A stretch of DNA of 64,000 nucleotides. Source: Actinokineospora sp. NBRC 105648 (GTDB lineage Bacteria > Actinomycetota > Actinomycetes > Mycobacteriales > Pseudonocardiaceae). Shown one piece after another: positions 34,999 through 43,298 of the stretch (positions are counted from its first letter, which is position 1; every line of letters starts with the position of its first letter). A program made the translations under genes and the position numbers. A model generated the notes under the pieces. That model searched no databases. It worked only from the letters and a program-made list of their open reading frames with translations, and was not told the origin of the DNA. Where the stretch lies: positions 19,364-83,363 of the forward strand of contig NZ_BSTR01000024.1 of assembly GCF_030269645.1 (NCBI RefSeq), in the 5' to 3' direction.

Positions 34999-36699
34999 AT
35001 GCTCGTTCCCAAGAGAATCGCGGCGGCGATCGCCACCGCGTGCCTTGCCGTGACCGGACTGGCGACCACCGCGACCGCGGCGCCGACCGCCACGACGGAC
35101 CTGCGGCTGATCGCGTTCAACGACTTCCACGGCAACCTCCAGCCCCCGGCGGGCTCGTCGGGCCGGGTGACGCTGCCCAACGGCACGACGGTGGACGCCG
35201 GTGGTGCCGCCTACCTGGCCGCGCACGTGGCCAGGCTGCGCGGGGAGGCGCCGAACTCGTTGGTGCTCTCGGCCGGTGACGCGGTCGGCGCGTCGCCGCT
35301 GACCTCGGCGCTGTTCCACGACGAGCCGACGGTGGAGTTCCTGAACAAGATCGGCACCGACGCGGCGGTGATCGGCAACCACGAGTTCGACGAGGGCTAC
35401 CGCGAGCTGCTGCGCCTGCAGTTCGGCGGCTGCCACCCGACCGACGGCTGCCAGTTCCGCCCGACCTTCCGCGGGTCGCGCTTCCCGTACCTGGGCGCCA
35501 ACATCACCTTCGACAACGGCCTGCCCGCGGCGCTGCCGGTGTCGGTCAAGTTCGTCGAGGGCATCCCGGTCGGGGTCATCGGCGTCACGCTCAAGGACCT
35601 GCCGTCCGTGGTCACCCCGGAGGCGATCAAGGGCTTCCAGTTCGGCGACGAGGTGGCCGCGATCAACCGCACCTCGCGGCTGCTGGACCTGGCGGGCATC
35701 CGCGCCCAGGTCGTGCTGCTGCACCAGGGCGACAGCACCGAGGGCGGCGGCCCGGACGACTGCCGCACCCTGCCCGGCCCGGCCCGGCAGATCGCGACCG
35801 CCGCCTCGGCCTCGGTCGACGCCTTCTTCACCGGCCACAGCCACCAGCAGTACAACTGCGTGGTCAACGACCCGGCGGGCAACCCGCGGCCGCTGATCCA
35901 GGGCGCCTCCTTCGGGCGGCTGCTCTCGGTGGTCGACCTCAAGCTCGACCGCAAGTCCCGCGACGTGCTGCGCGCCCGGACCACCGCGCACAACGAGATC
36001 GTCACCCGCACCATCACCCCCGACGCGGGCGTGCAGGCGCTGGTCGACGAGGCGGTGGCCAAGTCCGGCCCGATCGCCAACCGGCAGGTCGGCACGATCA
36101 GCGCCGACCTGGTCCGCGCGGCCCCGGTCTCCGGCGAGTCCCCGATCGGCGACGTGATCGCCGACGGGCAGCTGGCGGCCACCCAGGGCAACCAGGCGCA
36201 GATCGCGGTGACCAACCCCGGCGGCATCCGCACCGACCTGACCTACGCCGGGTCCCCGGCCGGTGAGGGCAACGGCGTGGTCACCTACGGCGAGGCGTTC
36301 GCGGTGCAGCCGTTCAGCAACATCCTGCAGACGATCACGCTGACCGGCGCGCAGCTCAAGACCGTGCTCGAGCAGCAGTGGCAGCCGCAGGCCAACGGCA
36401 CCACGATCACCCGCTTCCTGCAGGTGTCGGACTCGCTGCACTACTCGTGGTCGCAGTCGGGCACCCAGGGCAACCGGGTCTCCGCGGTCACCGTGGCCGG
36501 TCAGCCGCTCGACCCGGCCGCGTCCTACCGGGTGACGGTGAACAACTTCCTCGCCGCGGGCGGCGACGGGTTCACCGAGCTCGCCAAGGGCACCAATCTC
36601 AACGGTGGCCCGGTGGACCTCGACGCGTTCACCGCCTACCTCACGGCGCACCCGAACCTGGCGCCCCCGGCGCCCACCCGGGTCACCGTGATCCCGTAG
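34999..36699 (+). CDS. Secreted bifunctional metallophosphatase/5'-nucleotidase
   Basis: Exported nucleotide or UDP-sugar hydrolase. Signal peptide about residues 1-31 (AAAIATACLAVTGLATTATAA). Metallophosphatase motifs are FNDFHGNLQ, LSAGDAVGASPL, GNHEFDEG and FTGHSHQQYNC, and the C-terminal 5_nucleotid_C domain begins about residue 370 with VTNPGGIRTDL and YGEAFAVQPFSN. About 566 residues. ATG at 34999 follows a strong GGAGGA. A classical terminator lies just downstream, so it is a single-gene unit. Role: scavenging phosphate or nucleosides outside the cell. Confidence 0.92.
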   Translation: MLVPKRIAAAIATACLAVTGLATTATAAPTATTDLRLIAFNDFHGNLQPPAGSSGRVTLPNGTTVDAGGAAYLAAHVARLRGEAPNSLVLSAGDAVGASPLTSALFHDEPTVEFLNKIGTDAAVIGNHEFDEGYRELLRLQFGGCHPTDGCQFRPTFRGSRFPYLGANITFDNGLPAALPVSVKFVEGIPVGVIGVTLKDLPSVVTPEAIKGFQFGDEVAAINRTSRLLDLAGIRAQVVLLHQGDSTEGGGPDDCRTLPGPARQIATAASASVDAFFTGHSHQQYNCVVNDPAGNPRPLIQGASFGRLLSVVDLKLDRKSRDVLRARTTAHNEIVTRTITPDAGVQALVDEAVAKSGPIANRQVGTISADLVRAAPVSGESPIGDVIADGQLAATQGNQAQIAVTNPGGIRTDLTYAGSPAGEGNGVVTYGEAFAVQPFSNILQTITLTGAQLKTVLEQQWQPQANGTTITRFLQVSDSLHYSWSQSGTQGNRVSAVTVAGQPLDPAASYRVTVNNFLAAGGDGFTELAKGTNLNGGPVDLDAFTAYLTAHPNLAPPAPTRVTVIP

Positions 36700-36713
36700 C
36701 AGCTCGAAACGTC

Positions 36714-36752
36714 AAGGGGGACAGGCGAATCCGCCTGTCCCCCTTGGTTTTT
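36714..36752 (+). terminator. Rho-independent terminator after the 5'-nucleotidase gene
   Basis: AAGGGGGACAGGCG at 36714-36727 pairs perfectly with CGCCTGTCCCCCTT at 36732-36745 around AATC, followed by GGTTTTT. This is the clearest intrinsic terminator in the window. Confidence 0.93.
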
Positions 36753-37267
36753 CCCGGACTGTCCGACTGGGACGGGTTCACCCGGTCCGGGCCATGGGGT
36801 TGTCCTGCCGGGGTTCGAGGCGCACGATGGGAGGACGGCCGGCCCGCAGGACCACGCAGTCCGGAGGCAGTGGTCTCGAGCCCGCCGGGAGAGGTCAGGT
36901 GGTGCCGTGGCGATGCAGCAACCCCGCGCAGTGACCTGCCGCCTGCCGCGACCCCGCGGCTGAGCCGACAGCACGACCCAGCCGTGGACGAGAACGGCAG
37001 CTCGACGGGCATTCGAGTGCCCCGTGCGCGACGCGCACCGGATCCGCACCTCGACGATGTTGAACCCCGCTTCGGGCCGCGTTAGTCGATCCACCCGGCC
37101 GGGCTCCACGCCGACCGCCGAAACGGTGGGACCTGCGACGTGATGATCACCCGGGTGCGGTAGCCGACCAGGCACCGCACCCGGGTGCGTCCTCGTCCCC
37201 GCGGACCGCGCTCGCGCACTATCGTCTACCGCGACAGCGATGACGACCCGGACGCGGAGTGTGCGGC
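36753..37267. other. Gene-poor intergenic region with a 13-bp inverted repeat
   Basis: About 515 bases with no frame I can support as a gene. It contains an exact inverted repeat, CACCCGGGTGCGG at 37148-37160 and CCGCACCCGGGTG at 37175-37187, with a 14-base loop; each arm is itself palindromic (CACCCGGGTG). This could be a hairpin or a pair of protein-binding sites upstream of the zinc peptidase gene. Confidence 0.5.
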
Positions 37268-38182
37268 GTGGAGTTCGACGACGATGTGGCGCTGGACACC
37301 TCCCAGGTGCAGGACACCCGTGGCTCGGGTGGGGGTGGTGGTCTAGGCGGCCGGGTCGCCCTCGGCGGCGGTGGCCTCGGGATCGTCGGCTTCATCCTCT
37401 ACTTCGTGCTCTCCCAGCTCGGTGGCGTCCCCGCGAGCGTCCCGCTGAACACCGACAACGTCGGCAGCGGCCAGGCGGTCAGCAACACCGACCTCGCCAA
37501 GGACTGCCGCACCGGCAAGGACGCCAACACCAAGGACGACTGCGCTCTGGTCGCGGTCATCAACTCGATCCAGGGCTACTGGACCGACGAGTTCGCCCGC
37601 TCCGGCAGCACCTACCGCCAGGCCCCCACCAACTTCTTCAGCGGCTCGGTGAACACCGGCTGCGGCGGTGCCACCGCCGACGTCGGCCCGTTCTACTGCC
37701 CGGCGGACAAAGAGGTCTACATCGACCTGACGTTCTTCAAGGAGCTGCAGACCCGCTTCGGCGCCCAGGGCGGCACCTTCGCCGAGGCCTACGTGCTGGC
37801 CCACGAGTACGGCCACCACGTGCAGAACCTGCTCGGCACCTCGGACAAGGTGCGCCCCGGCAGCGGCGCGAACTCCGACAGCGTCCGCCTGGAGCTGCAG
37901 GCCGACTGCTACGCGGGTGTGTGGGCCAACCACGCCACCACGGTGCCGACCTCCAGCGGCAAGCCGCTGATCAAGTCGATCACCCAGGACGACGTGAACC
38001 GGGCGCTCGACGTCGCCTCCCGGATCGGCGACGACTTCATCCAGCAGAACCTCGGCGGCGGCCGGGTGGACGAGAGCCAGTTCACCCACGGGTCCTCCGA
38101 GCAGCGGGAGAAGTGGTTCACCGCGGGCATCAACAGCGGCAACCCGGCGCAGTGCGACACCTTCGGCGCCCGCACCCTCTGA
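37268..38182 (+). CDS. Neutral zinc metallopeptidase (YpfJ family)
   Basis: About 304 residues. The start matches the family pattern at the GTG at 37268 (VEFDDDVALDTSQVQDTRG) with GCGGAG nine bases upstream. A glycine-rich linker leads to a single transmembrane helix (LGIVGFILYFVLSQL), then an external catalytic domain with the zinc motif HEYGHHVQ (about residue 178) and the downstream LQADCYAG (third ligand). Predicted membrane-anchored peptidase facing outwards; substrate unknown. Cysteine pairs in the outer domain suggest disulfides. Confidence 0.9.
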   Translation: MEFDDDVALDTSQVQDTRGSGGGGGLGGRVALGGGGLGIVGFILYFVLSQLGGVPASVPLNTDNVGSGQAVSNTDLAKDCRTGKDANTKDDCALVAVINSIQGYWTDEFARSGSTYRQAPTNFFSGSVNTGCGGATADVGPFYCPADKEVYIDLTFFKELQTRFGAQGGTFAEAYVLAHEYGHHVQNLLGTSDKVRPGSGANSDSVRLELQADCYAGVWANHATTVPTSSGKPLIKSITQDDVNRALDVASRIGDDFIQQNLGGGRVDESQFTHGSSEQREKWFTAGINSGNPAQCDTFGARTL

Positions 38183-38272
38183 CCGCCCCGGCGGACACCT
38201 TCGACGCCCGCGCCCCTCTGACCGACTCGGCCGGCGCGATCTGCCTTCGCGCTCCTCGGACTGTCTCGACGG

Positions 38273-38340
38273 ATTGTTGAACAATATGACAATTCAGCAA
38301 TCCTCAGGTTGACTTGTTCGAACATTGACTTGTTCAACGA
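38273..38340 (+). promoter_or_regulatory. Three GntR/FadR-type operator-like sites upstream of the GntR gene
   Basis: TTGTTGAACAA at 38274-38284 and TTGTTCAACGA at 38330-38340 both fit the FadR-subfamily pattern TNGTNNNACNA, the first inside a 13-base palindrome ATTGTTGAACAAT. Between them TGTTCGAACA (38315-38324) is a perfect palindrome with one extra central base. The cluster ends 18 bases before the GntR start, as expected for autoregulation. Confidence 0.6.
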
Positions 38341-38357
38341 TCTGGGGGCTGGGCATC

Positions 38358-39047
38358 GTGGCGGTGGACGAGGTCGGTGCACGGCTGACGCAGCGGGTCA
38401 GCGAGCAGCGGCGCGAGCGCAACTCGGCGGCCGAGAACGCCGCGGCGGCGCTGCGCGGGCTGATCATGGACGGCGCGCTGCGGCCGGGGGACCGGGTGAA
38501 CGAGGAGACCTTCATGGGTCCGCTCGAGGTCTCCCGCAACACCCTGCGCGAGTCGTTCCGGCTGTTGGCGCACGAGAAGCTGCTCGTCCACAAGCTCAAC
38601 CGCGGCGCGTTCGTGCGCAGCCCGCAGGTCGACGACGTCACCGACCTGTTCCGGGTCAGCCGGGTGGTCGAGCTGCCGGCGCTGTCGCACGCCGAGGAAC
38701 GCCACGTCTCGCGGATGGCCGACATCGTCGCCGAGGGCCGCGAGGCCGTCCGCGGCGAGGACTGGGCCCGCGCGGGCACCGCCGACCTGCGCTTCCACCA
38801 GGCGATCGTCGCCGCGGCGAGCAGCCCCCGGCTCAACGAGCTGATCGGCCAGGTCGCCGCCGAGCTGCGACTCGCCTTCGACGCCGTGCCCGACCAGCGC
38901 GCGTTCCACGAGAAACACCTGGCCCGCGACGGCGCGATCGTCTCGGCGCTGAGCACGGGTGACCGCGCGGGCGCCCACCGCCTCCTCGAATCCGCGCTCG
39001 ACGACGCCGAGGCCGAACTGGTGACCGCCCTGCGGGCCCAGCGCTGA
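38358..39047 (+). CDS. GntR-family transcriptional regulator (FadR/FCD subfamily)
   Basis: About 229 residues. N-terminal winged helix-turn-helix: NAAAALRGLIMDGALRPGDR, VSRNTLRESFRLLAHEKLL (recognition helix) and NRGAFVRSP (wing). C-terminal FCD ligand-binding domain with DLFRVSRVVE, ADLRFHQAIVAAASSPRLNE and HLARDGAIVSAL carrying the usual Asp and His metal ligands. GTG at 38358 (GTGGCGGTGGACGAG) places the operators just upstream. It has no same-strand partner gene, so its target pathway is not evident. Confidence 0.87.
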   Translation: MAVDEVGARLTQRVSEQRRERNSAAENAAAALRGLIMDGALRPGDRVNEETFMGPLEVSRNTLRESFRLLAHEKLLVHKLNRGAFVRSPQVDDVTDLFRVSRVVELPALSHAEERHVSRMADIVAEGREAVRGEDWARAGTADLRFHQAIVAAASSPRLNELIGQVAAELRLAFDAVPDQRAFHEKHLARDGAIVSALSTGDRAGAHRLLESALDDAEAELVTALRAQR

Positions 39048-39066
39048 ATGACCGGACGACGCCCGC

Positions 39067-39385
39067 TGGTTCCGCAGCCGAAGCCACCCACTAGACCCCA
39101 GCGGTGAGGCCACCGTCGCTGGTTCCGCAGAGGACAAGCCAACTCCGCTGGTTCCGCAGCGGTGAGGCCACCGTCGCTGTTCCGCAGAGGACAAGCCGAC
39201 CCGCTGGTTCCGCAGCGGTGAGGCCACCGTCGCTGTTCCGCAGAGGACAAGCCGACCCGCTGGTTCCGCAGCGGTGAGGCCCCCGTCGCGGGTTCCGCAG
39301 CGGAGTGGCCGCCCTCGCTGGTAGGCAACAGGATCTTTCACCCCGCTGGTTCCGCAGCGGATAGGCCGACCACGCTGGTACCGCC
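39067..39385. repeat. A/B tandem repeat array, locus 3
   Basis: Alternating ~28 bp units. A is CGCTGGTTCCGCAG plus CGGTGAGGCC; B is CGCTGTTCCGCAG or CGCTGGTTCCGCAG plus AGGACAAGCC. Between about 39145 and 39265 the A+B dimer of 57 bases repeats with almost no change, so this array is younger or better maintained than locus 1. It ends in the same GGTACCGCCGGCCCCGC junction before the palindromic element. All open frames across it are repetitive and without ribosome-binding sites. Confidence 0.85.
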
Positions 39386-39401
39386 GGCCCCGCTACGGAT
39401 G

Positions 39402-39540
39402 CTCGATCTAGTGGACTCGCTTCGTGCGGGGGGAGAGCACCGCTAAACTTGACCAGGTGGTGGGGATGCCCTTCACCCCACGCTTTTTCCCCACAGCGGT
39501 GCTCTAGGGGCCCCACACGAAGCGAGTTCACTAGATCGAG
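39402..39540. repeat. 139 bp nested palindromic element, copy 3
   Basis: Begins CTCGATCTAGTGGACTCG at 39402 and ends GTTCACTAGATCGAG at 39540; internal GAGAGCACCGC pairs with GCGGTGCTCT and GGTGGGGA-type blocks pair with TCCCCAC. Outer flanks shared with copy 1 reach from GTACCGCCGGCCCCGCTACG to CCCGGGCAACCCAGGGCAGC and GAAGACGGCAACGCC. It lies between the convergent GntR and nucleotidyltransferase genes, the third such setting. Confidence 0.87.
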
Positions 39541-39664
39541 CCCACGCTTCTAACCCGGGCAACCCAGGGCAGCAAAACCCCTAGATCTCAACCCGAGCAA
39601 CGAAGACGGCAACGCCAGGACGAGCCGACCAGAGCAACTCCGCCCGAAACCCCGGCGCGGTGGC

Positions 39665-40126
39665 TCAGCCGAGCACCTCGCGGTCGGCGGACTCCCAGAA
39701 CGCGCAGATGTCCACGACGTCCTTGGGGCGCCGCAGGTCCAGCTTGTAGGCGAGCACGTCCCGCAGGTCGGCGTAGCGCAGCCCGTCGATCACCTCGGCC
39801 CGGCGGATGAGCTCCTCCGCCGTGTCGGCGGGCGGGATCCAGCGCTGCGAGAACTGGATCCGGCCGCCGTAGAACTGGGTCACCGGGTCGCCGCTGATCG
39901 CGCCGACCGCCGCTTCCCCGATGGCGACCACCCGCTCCCAGGTCCGCCCGGTGGCCACGATGTCGAGGTCGCGGATGTCGGCGCGCAGCCCGTGAGCGAA
40001 CAGCGGGGCGCTGCCGAAGATGACGAACTCGTCCGGGTCCAGGTCCAGCTCGCGCAGCCGCCGGATGAGCTCGTTGCCGCGCAGTCGTTCGCGGGCCGGT
40101 GGGCTGGGCATGGTTGTCGTCCTCAT
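39665..40126 (-). CDS. Nucleotidyltransferase-fold protein
   Basis: About 153 residues with a minimal polymerase-beta-type nucleotidyltransferase pattern: FVIFGSAPLFAHGL (G-S) then ADIRDLDIVATG (D-x-D). A C-terminal helical part (GLRYADLRDVLAYKLDLRRPKD) follows. The ATG at 40126 overlaps the upstream small membrane gene's stop as ATGA; an in-frame ATG at 40111 is an alternative. Third gene of a Crp-TM-nucleotidyltransferase run. It might act in a toxin-antitoxin or sugar-nucleotide role; no partner HEPN gene is present. Confidence 0.7.
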   Translation of the reverse strand: MRTTTMPSPPARERLRGNELIRRLRELDLDPDEFVIFGSAPLFAHGLRADIRDLDIVATGRTWERVVAIGEAAVGAISGDPVTQFYGGRIQFSQRWIPPADTAEELIRRAEVIDGLRYADLRDVLAYKLDLRRPKDVVDICAFWESADREVLG

Positions 40127-40428
40127 TGGATCCCCTTGGCGCGCAGCACCATGGCGATGACCGGGTTCGTCGCGGCGGGAGCGGGAGCGGCCGCCGGGTC
40201 CGACTCGTTCGCCGCGGCGGGGTCGCCGGTCGAGCGGTTCTCCAGCTCTCCCTGGGCGCGGATGATATCCGGGCGTTCGTGCGGGCTGCTGCCCTCGATC
40301 ACCCGGCACAGCCGGACTGTGCGGGAGGTCTCCTCGAACCGCTTCGCGCGCAGCGACACGACGTGCTTGGTGACCGCGACGACGGCGAGCGCCACTATCG
40401 AGGCCACGGTGGCGATTTCGGACATCAT
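40123..40428 (-). CDS. Small single-pass membrane protein
   Basis: About 101 residues: an N-terminal transmembrane helix (IATVASIVALAVVAVTKHVV, residues 5-24), then a basic and polar cytoplasmic tail with an alanine/proline-rich stretch. Unrecognised. It is sandwiched between the Crp-like regulator (15 bases upstream) and the nucleotidyltransferase (ATGA overlap), so the three are probably co-expressed. Confidence 0.6.
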   Translation of the reverse strand: MMSEIATVASIVALAVVAVTKHVVSLRAKRFEETSRTVRLCRVIEGSSPHERPDIIRAQGELENRSTGDPAAANESDPAAAPAPAATNPVIAMVLRAKGIQ

Positions 40429-40443
40429 GGCGGTCCCCCCGGA

Positions 40444-41121
40444 TCACTGCTGCGCGGTGTACTCGCCCGCCGCGATCAGGCGGAGCGTCTTGTCGTCCAT
40501 GACCCACAGGGTCTGCCTGCCGGTCTCGACGATCCCGCGCTCGCGGAACGCGCGGATGATCTTCTTCACCGAGTCGGTGGACAGCCAGGCCAGCGAGGCG
40601 ATGTCGGGCTGGCTCATGCCCAGCACGGTGGCCCCGTCCTCGGGTGGCCACGCGCCGCGGTCGACCAGCTGCACCAGCGCGCGGGCGAGCCGCTGCTCGG
40701 CGGCCATGTCCGACTCGACGATCTTGCGGGTGACCTGGTCGAGCCGTTCGTCGGCGTTGTACAGCTGGGCGACCATCGCCCGCGGGTGGTGGTGGAGGAA
40801 ATCCATCCAGGCGCCCGCGGGCAGGTGCAGGACCTCGACGTCGTTGATCGCGACGATGCTCGCCGAGCGCGGTTTGCGCCGGATGGCGGCCATCTCGCCG
40901 ACCACGTCCCCGGGGCCGCGGATCGCGATGATCCGGGCGGGTTTGCCCGCGAGTGCCTTGACGTGGCCCGCGCGGATCACCAGGGCGAAGTCCGTCTCCT
41001 CGCCCTCGCTGATGAAGATGTGCCCGGCCTGGCGCCTGATGACGTTGCCCACCAGATCCAGATCGGCGAGTTCTCCCTTGGTGAGGAGCGGTTGCCCGGC
41101 TTCAAAGAGGTCTTCGCCCAT
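40444..41121 (-). CDS. Crp/Fnr-family transcriptional regulator
   Basis: About 225 residues. N-terminal cyclic-nucleotide-binding beta roll (HIFISEGEETDFALVIRAGH, GPGDVVGEMAAIRRKPRSAS as the phosphate-binding cassette with GE and R), dimer helix (RAMVAQLYNADERLDQVTRK) and C-terminal helix-turn-helix (MSQPDIASLAWLSTDSVKKI). ATG at 41121. A perfect GTGTA-N4-TACAC palindrome lies 7 bases upstream of the start, so it probably represses itself. The nucleotide ligand is not determinable. Leads a three-gene operon. Confidence 0.85.
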   Translation of the reverse strand: MGEDLFEAGQPLLTKGELADLDLVGNVIRRQAGHIFISEGEETDFALVIRAGHVKALAGKPARIIAIRGPGDVVGEMAAIRRKPRSASIVAINDVEVLHLPAGAWMDFLHHHPRAMVAQLYNADERLDQVTRKIVESDMAAEQRLARALVQLVDRGAWPPEDGATVLGMSQPDIASLAWLSTDSVKKIIRAFRERGIVETGRQTLWVMDDKTLRLIAAGEYTAQQ

Positions 41122-41128
41122 GACTTGA

Positions 41129-41142
41129 GTGTATTGATACAC
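41129..41142 (-). promoter_or_regulatory. Crp-type operator GTGTATTGATACAC
   Basis: A 14-base palindrome, GTGTA-TTGA-TACAC, immediately upstream of the Crp-like start codon. The half-site resembles Crp/Fnr family operators. Its position over the expected ribosome-binding/promoter region suggests autorepression. Confidence 0.65.
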
Positions 41143-41259
41143 CTTCAATGGGTGCAAGCCACCGATCGGGGGTGGTGGAGCGACGTGCGCCACCAATGCC
41201 CGGTGGGGTGCCCACGTCCGGGTTAGGGTCGACGGCGTGCGGATCACAGGGCGTCGGCG

Positions 41260-42015
41260 ATGACCGGCTGGGAGGCCGTCGGGGTGCTGCTGGCCGGGGT
41301 GTTCGCGGGCGGTATCAACACCGTCGTCGGGTCCGGCACCCTGATCACCTTCCCGGTGCTGCTGGCGGTGGGGTACCCGCCGGTGGTGGCCAACGTGTCC
41401 AACACCCTGGGGCTGGTGCCCGGCTCGGTCGCGGGCGCCATCGGCTACCGCCGCGAGCTCACCGGTCAGCTGGGTCGGATCCTGCGCCTGGGTGTCGCCT
41501 CCCTGCTGGGCGGTGTGGTCGGCGCCGTGCTGCTGCTCGTGCTGCCGCCGGGGGCGTTCGAGGCCATCGTGCCGGTGCTGATCGTGGTGGCGCTGGTGCT
41601 GGTGATCGTGCAGCCGTGGCTCGCGCGCAAGCTCGCCGAGCGCGAGTCCGAACGCCCGGCCCACGGCGGTGTCGCCCTCTTCGCGGGGGTCTTCGCCACC
41701 GGTGTCTACGGCGGCTACTTCGGCGCGGCGCAAGGGGTGGTGCTCTTGGCGCTGATGGGCATCCTGATGGACGACAACCTGCAGCGCATCAACGGCATCA
41801 AGAACGTGCTGGCAGCGCTGGTGAACCTGGTCTCCGGCGTGATCTTCATCTTCGTCGCCGACGTGGCCTGGCCCGCGGTCGCGCTGATCGCCGCGGGCGC
41901 GACGGTCGGCGGCGTCGTCGGCGCCAAGATCGGCCGCAAGCTCTCGCCCGCGGTCCTGCGCGGGGTGATCGTCGTGGTCGGCACCGCCGCCATCATCCAG
42001 CTGCTCACCCGCTGA
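41260..42015 (+). CDS. TauE/SafE-family permease (sulfite exporter-like)
   Basis: About 251 residues, seven or eight hydrophobic helices, split into two halves that start with similar motifs: GVFAGGINTVVGSGTLITFP and LFAGVFATGVYGGYFGAAQG. This duplicated layout marks the TauE/SafE family of anion (sulfite, sulfoacetate or carboxylate) transporters. ATG at 41260. It is convergent with the aminotransferase, separated by a hairpin. Substrate is not predictable. Confidence 0.88.
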   Translation: MTGWEAVGVLLAGVFAGGINTVVGSGTLITFPVLLAVGYPPVVANVSNTLGLVPGSVAGAIGYRRELTGQLGRILRLGVASLLGGVVGAVLLLVLPPGAFEAIVPVLIVVALVLVIVQPWLARKLAERESERPAHGGVALFAGVFATGVYGGYFGAAQGVVLLALMGILMDDNLQRINGIKNVLAALVNLVSGVIFIFVADVAWPAVALIAAGATVGGVVGAKIGRKLSPAVLRGVIVVVGTAAIIQLLTR

Positions 42016-42020
42016 ACCCG

Positions 42021-42048
42021 GTGCGGCCCGCCCCGGGGCGGGCCGCAC
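42021..42048. terminator. Perfect 14-bp stem hairpin between convergent genes
   Basis: GTGCGGCCCGCCCC at 42021-42034 is followed directly by its exact complement GGGGCGGGCCGCAC at 42035-42048. Probable bidirectional terminator for the permease and aminotransferase genes; no T-run. Confidence 0.75.
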
Positions 42049-42070
42049 GACCGGGTCCAACGCGGAAGGT

Positions 42071-43138
42071 CTACCGCGGGAAAGCCAGTGCCGCGGCCAA
42101 GAACGTGTCGTTCTCCTCCGCGGTCCCGATCGTCACGCGGGCGCCGTCGCCGACGAACGCGCGCACCACGACCTTGTGCGCCAGGCAGTGCTCGTTGAAC
42201 TCCGCCGTGCGCGCGCCCAGCGGCAGCCACACGAAGTTCGCCTGCGTCTCGGGCACCTCGTACCCGGCGTCGACCAGCGCCGACCGCACCCGGCCGCGCT
42301 CGGCCACGATCTCGCGGCAGCGGGCGAACAGCTCGTCCTCGGCCTCCAGCGAGGCCAGCGCCGCCACCTGGGCCAGGGCGTTGACCCCGAACGGCACGAA
42401 GACCTTGCGGACCACCGCGGTCACCGCCTCCGGGGCCACCAGGTAGCCCACGCGCAGGCCCGCCAGGCCGTACGCCTTGGAGAAGGTGCGCAGGACGGCG
42501 ACGTTGTCGCGGCCGCGCGCCCACTGCTCCTTGGCCACCTCGACGCCGTCGGGGACCTCCGGGTCGGAGACGAACTCGCGGTAGGCCTCGTCGATCACGA
42601 CCAGCACGTCGGCCGGGACGGCGTCGATGAAGCGCTCCAGCTCCTCGCGGCGCAGCGCGGTGCCGGTCGGGTTGTTCGGCGTGCAGACGAACACCAGCCG
42701 GGTCGCCGGGGTGATCGCGGCGATCATCGCGTCGACGTCGAGGGCGTGCCCCCCGGTCAGCGGGACCCGCACCTGCGCCGCCCCGACGACCTGCGTCACG
42801 ACCGGGTAGGCCTCGAACGAGCGCCACGGGAAGAGCACCTCGTCGGCCTCGGTGCAGGTGGCCTGGATGAGCTGCTGGCACAGGGTCACCGAGCCGCAGC
42901 CGACCGAGACGTTGTCCTCGGCCACCCCGAGCTTGCGCGCCAGCGCCGCCACCAGCTCACCCGCCGCGCTGTCCGGGTAGCGGTTGATCCGGCTCGCCGC
43001 CTCGGCGACCGCCTTCACCACGCTGGGCAGCGGGCCGAGCGAGACCTCGTTGCTGGCCAGCTTGATCGCCCCGGGCACGCTCTTGCCGGGGACGTAGCCG
43101 GGCAACGCGTCCAGGTCGGCGCGGGTACGCACGGTCAT
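42071..43138 (-). CDS. Histidinol-phosphate / aromatic amino acid aminotransferase
   Basis: Class II PLP aminotransferase of 355 residues. Signatures are IKLASNEVSLGPLP, CTPNNPTGTAL, VIDEAYREF and FSKAYGLAGLRVGY, in which the lysine binds PLP. The mycobacterial homologue at the corresponding position (Rv3772, HisC2) is a phenylalanine/aromatic aminotransferase; I favour that over histidine biosynthesis since no other his gene is near. GTG or ATG at 43138 (MTVRTRADL). Terminates at the shared hairpin. Confidence 0.88.
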   Translation of the reverse strand: MTVRTRADLDALPGYVPGKSVPGAIKLASNEVSLGPLPSVVKAVAEAASRINRYPDSAAGELVAALARKLGVAEDNVSVGCGSVTLCQQLIQATCTEADEVLFPWRSFEAYPVVTQVVGAAQVRVPLTGGHALDVDAMIAAITPATRLVFVCTPNNPTGTALRREELERFIDAVPADVLVVIDEAYREFVSDPEVPDGVEVAKEQWARGRDNVAVLRTFSKAYGLAGLRVGYLVAPEAVTAVVRKVFVPFGVNALAQVAALASLEAEDELFARCREIVAERGRVRSALVDAGYEVPETQANFVWLPLGARTAEFNEHCLAHKVVVRAFVGDGARVTIGTAEENDTFLAAALAFPR

Positions 43139-43298
43139 CGGGGCTCCTCATCGCTCTCGGTCGGGCTCCATGATGCTACCGAGCGGACACCAGTGTCCGG
43201 TCTCCGTGCCATGATCGCTGAAAATGGCCTTCTTCCTGCGGATGGGTGAGCGGGTGATCACGTTGACTGCTATTAACCCGGCCATGGTTGGGTATGTC

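Noticed and set aside
36636..37175. 179-residue minus-strand frame in the gap after the 5'-nucleotidase gene
   Set aside because: It runs through the strong terminator and the end of the nucleotidase gene and has no recognisable domain.
42071..43138. Histidine biosynthesis gene hisC proper
   Set aside because: The fold fits, but no other his gene is near and the mycobacterial positional counterpart is an aromatic aminotransferase; left as a broad call.
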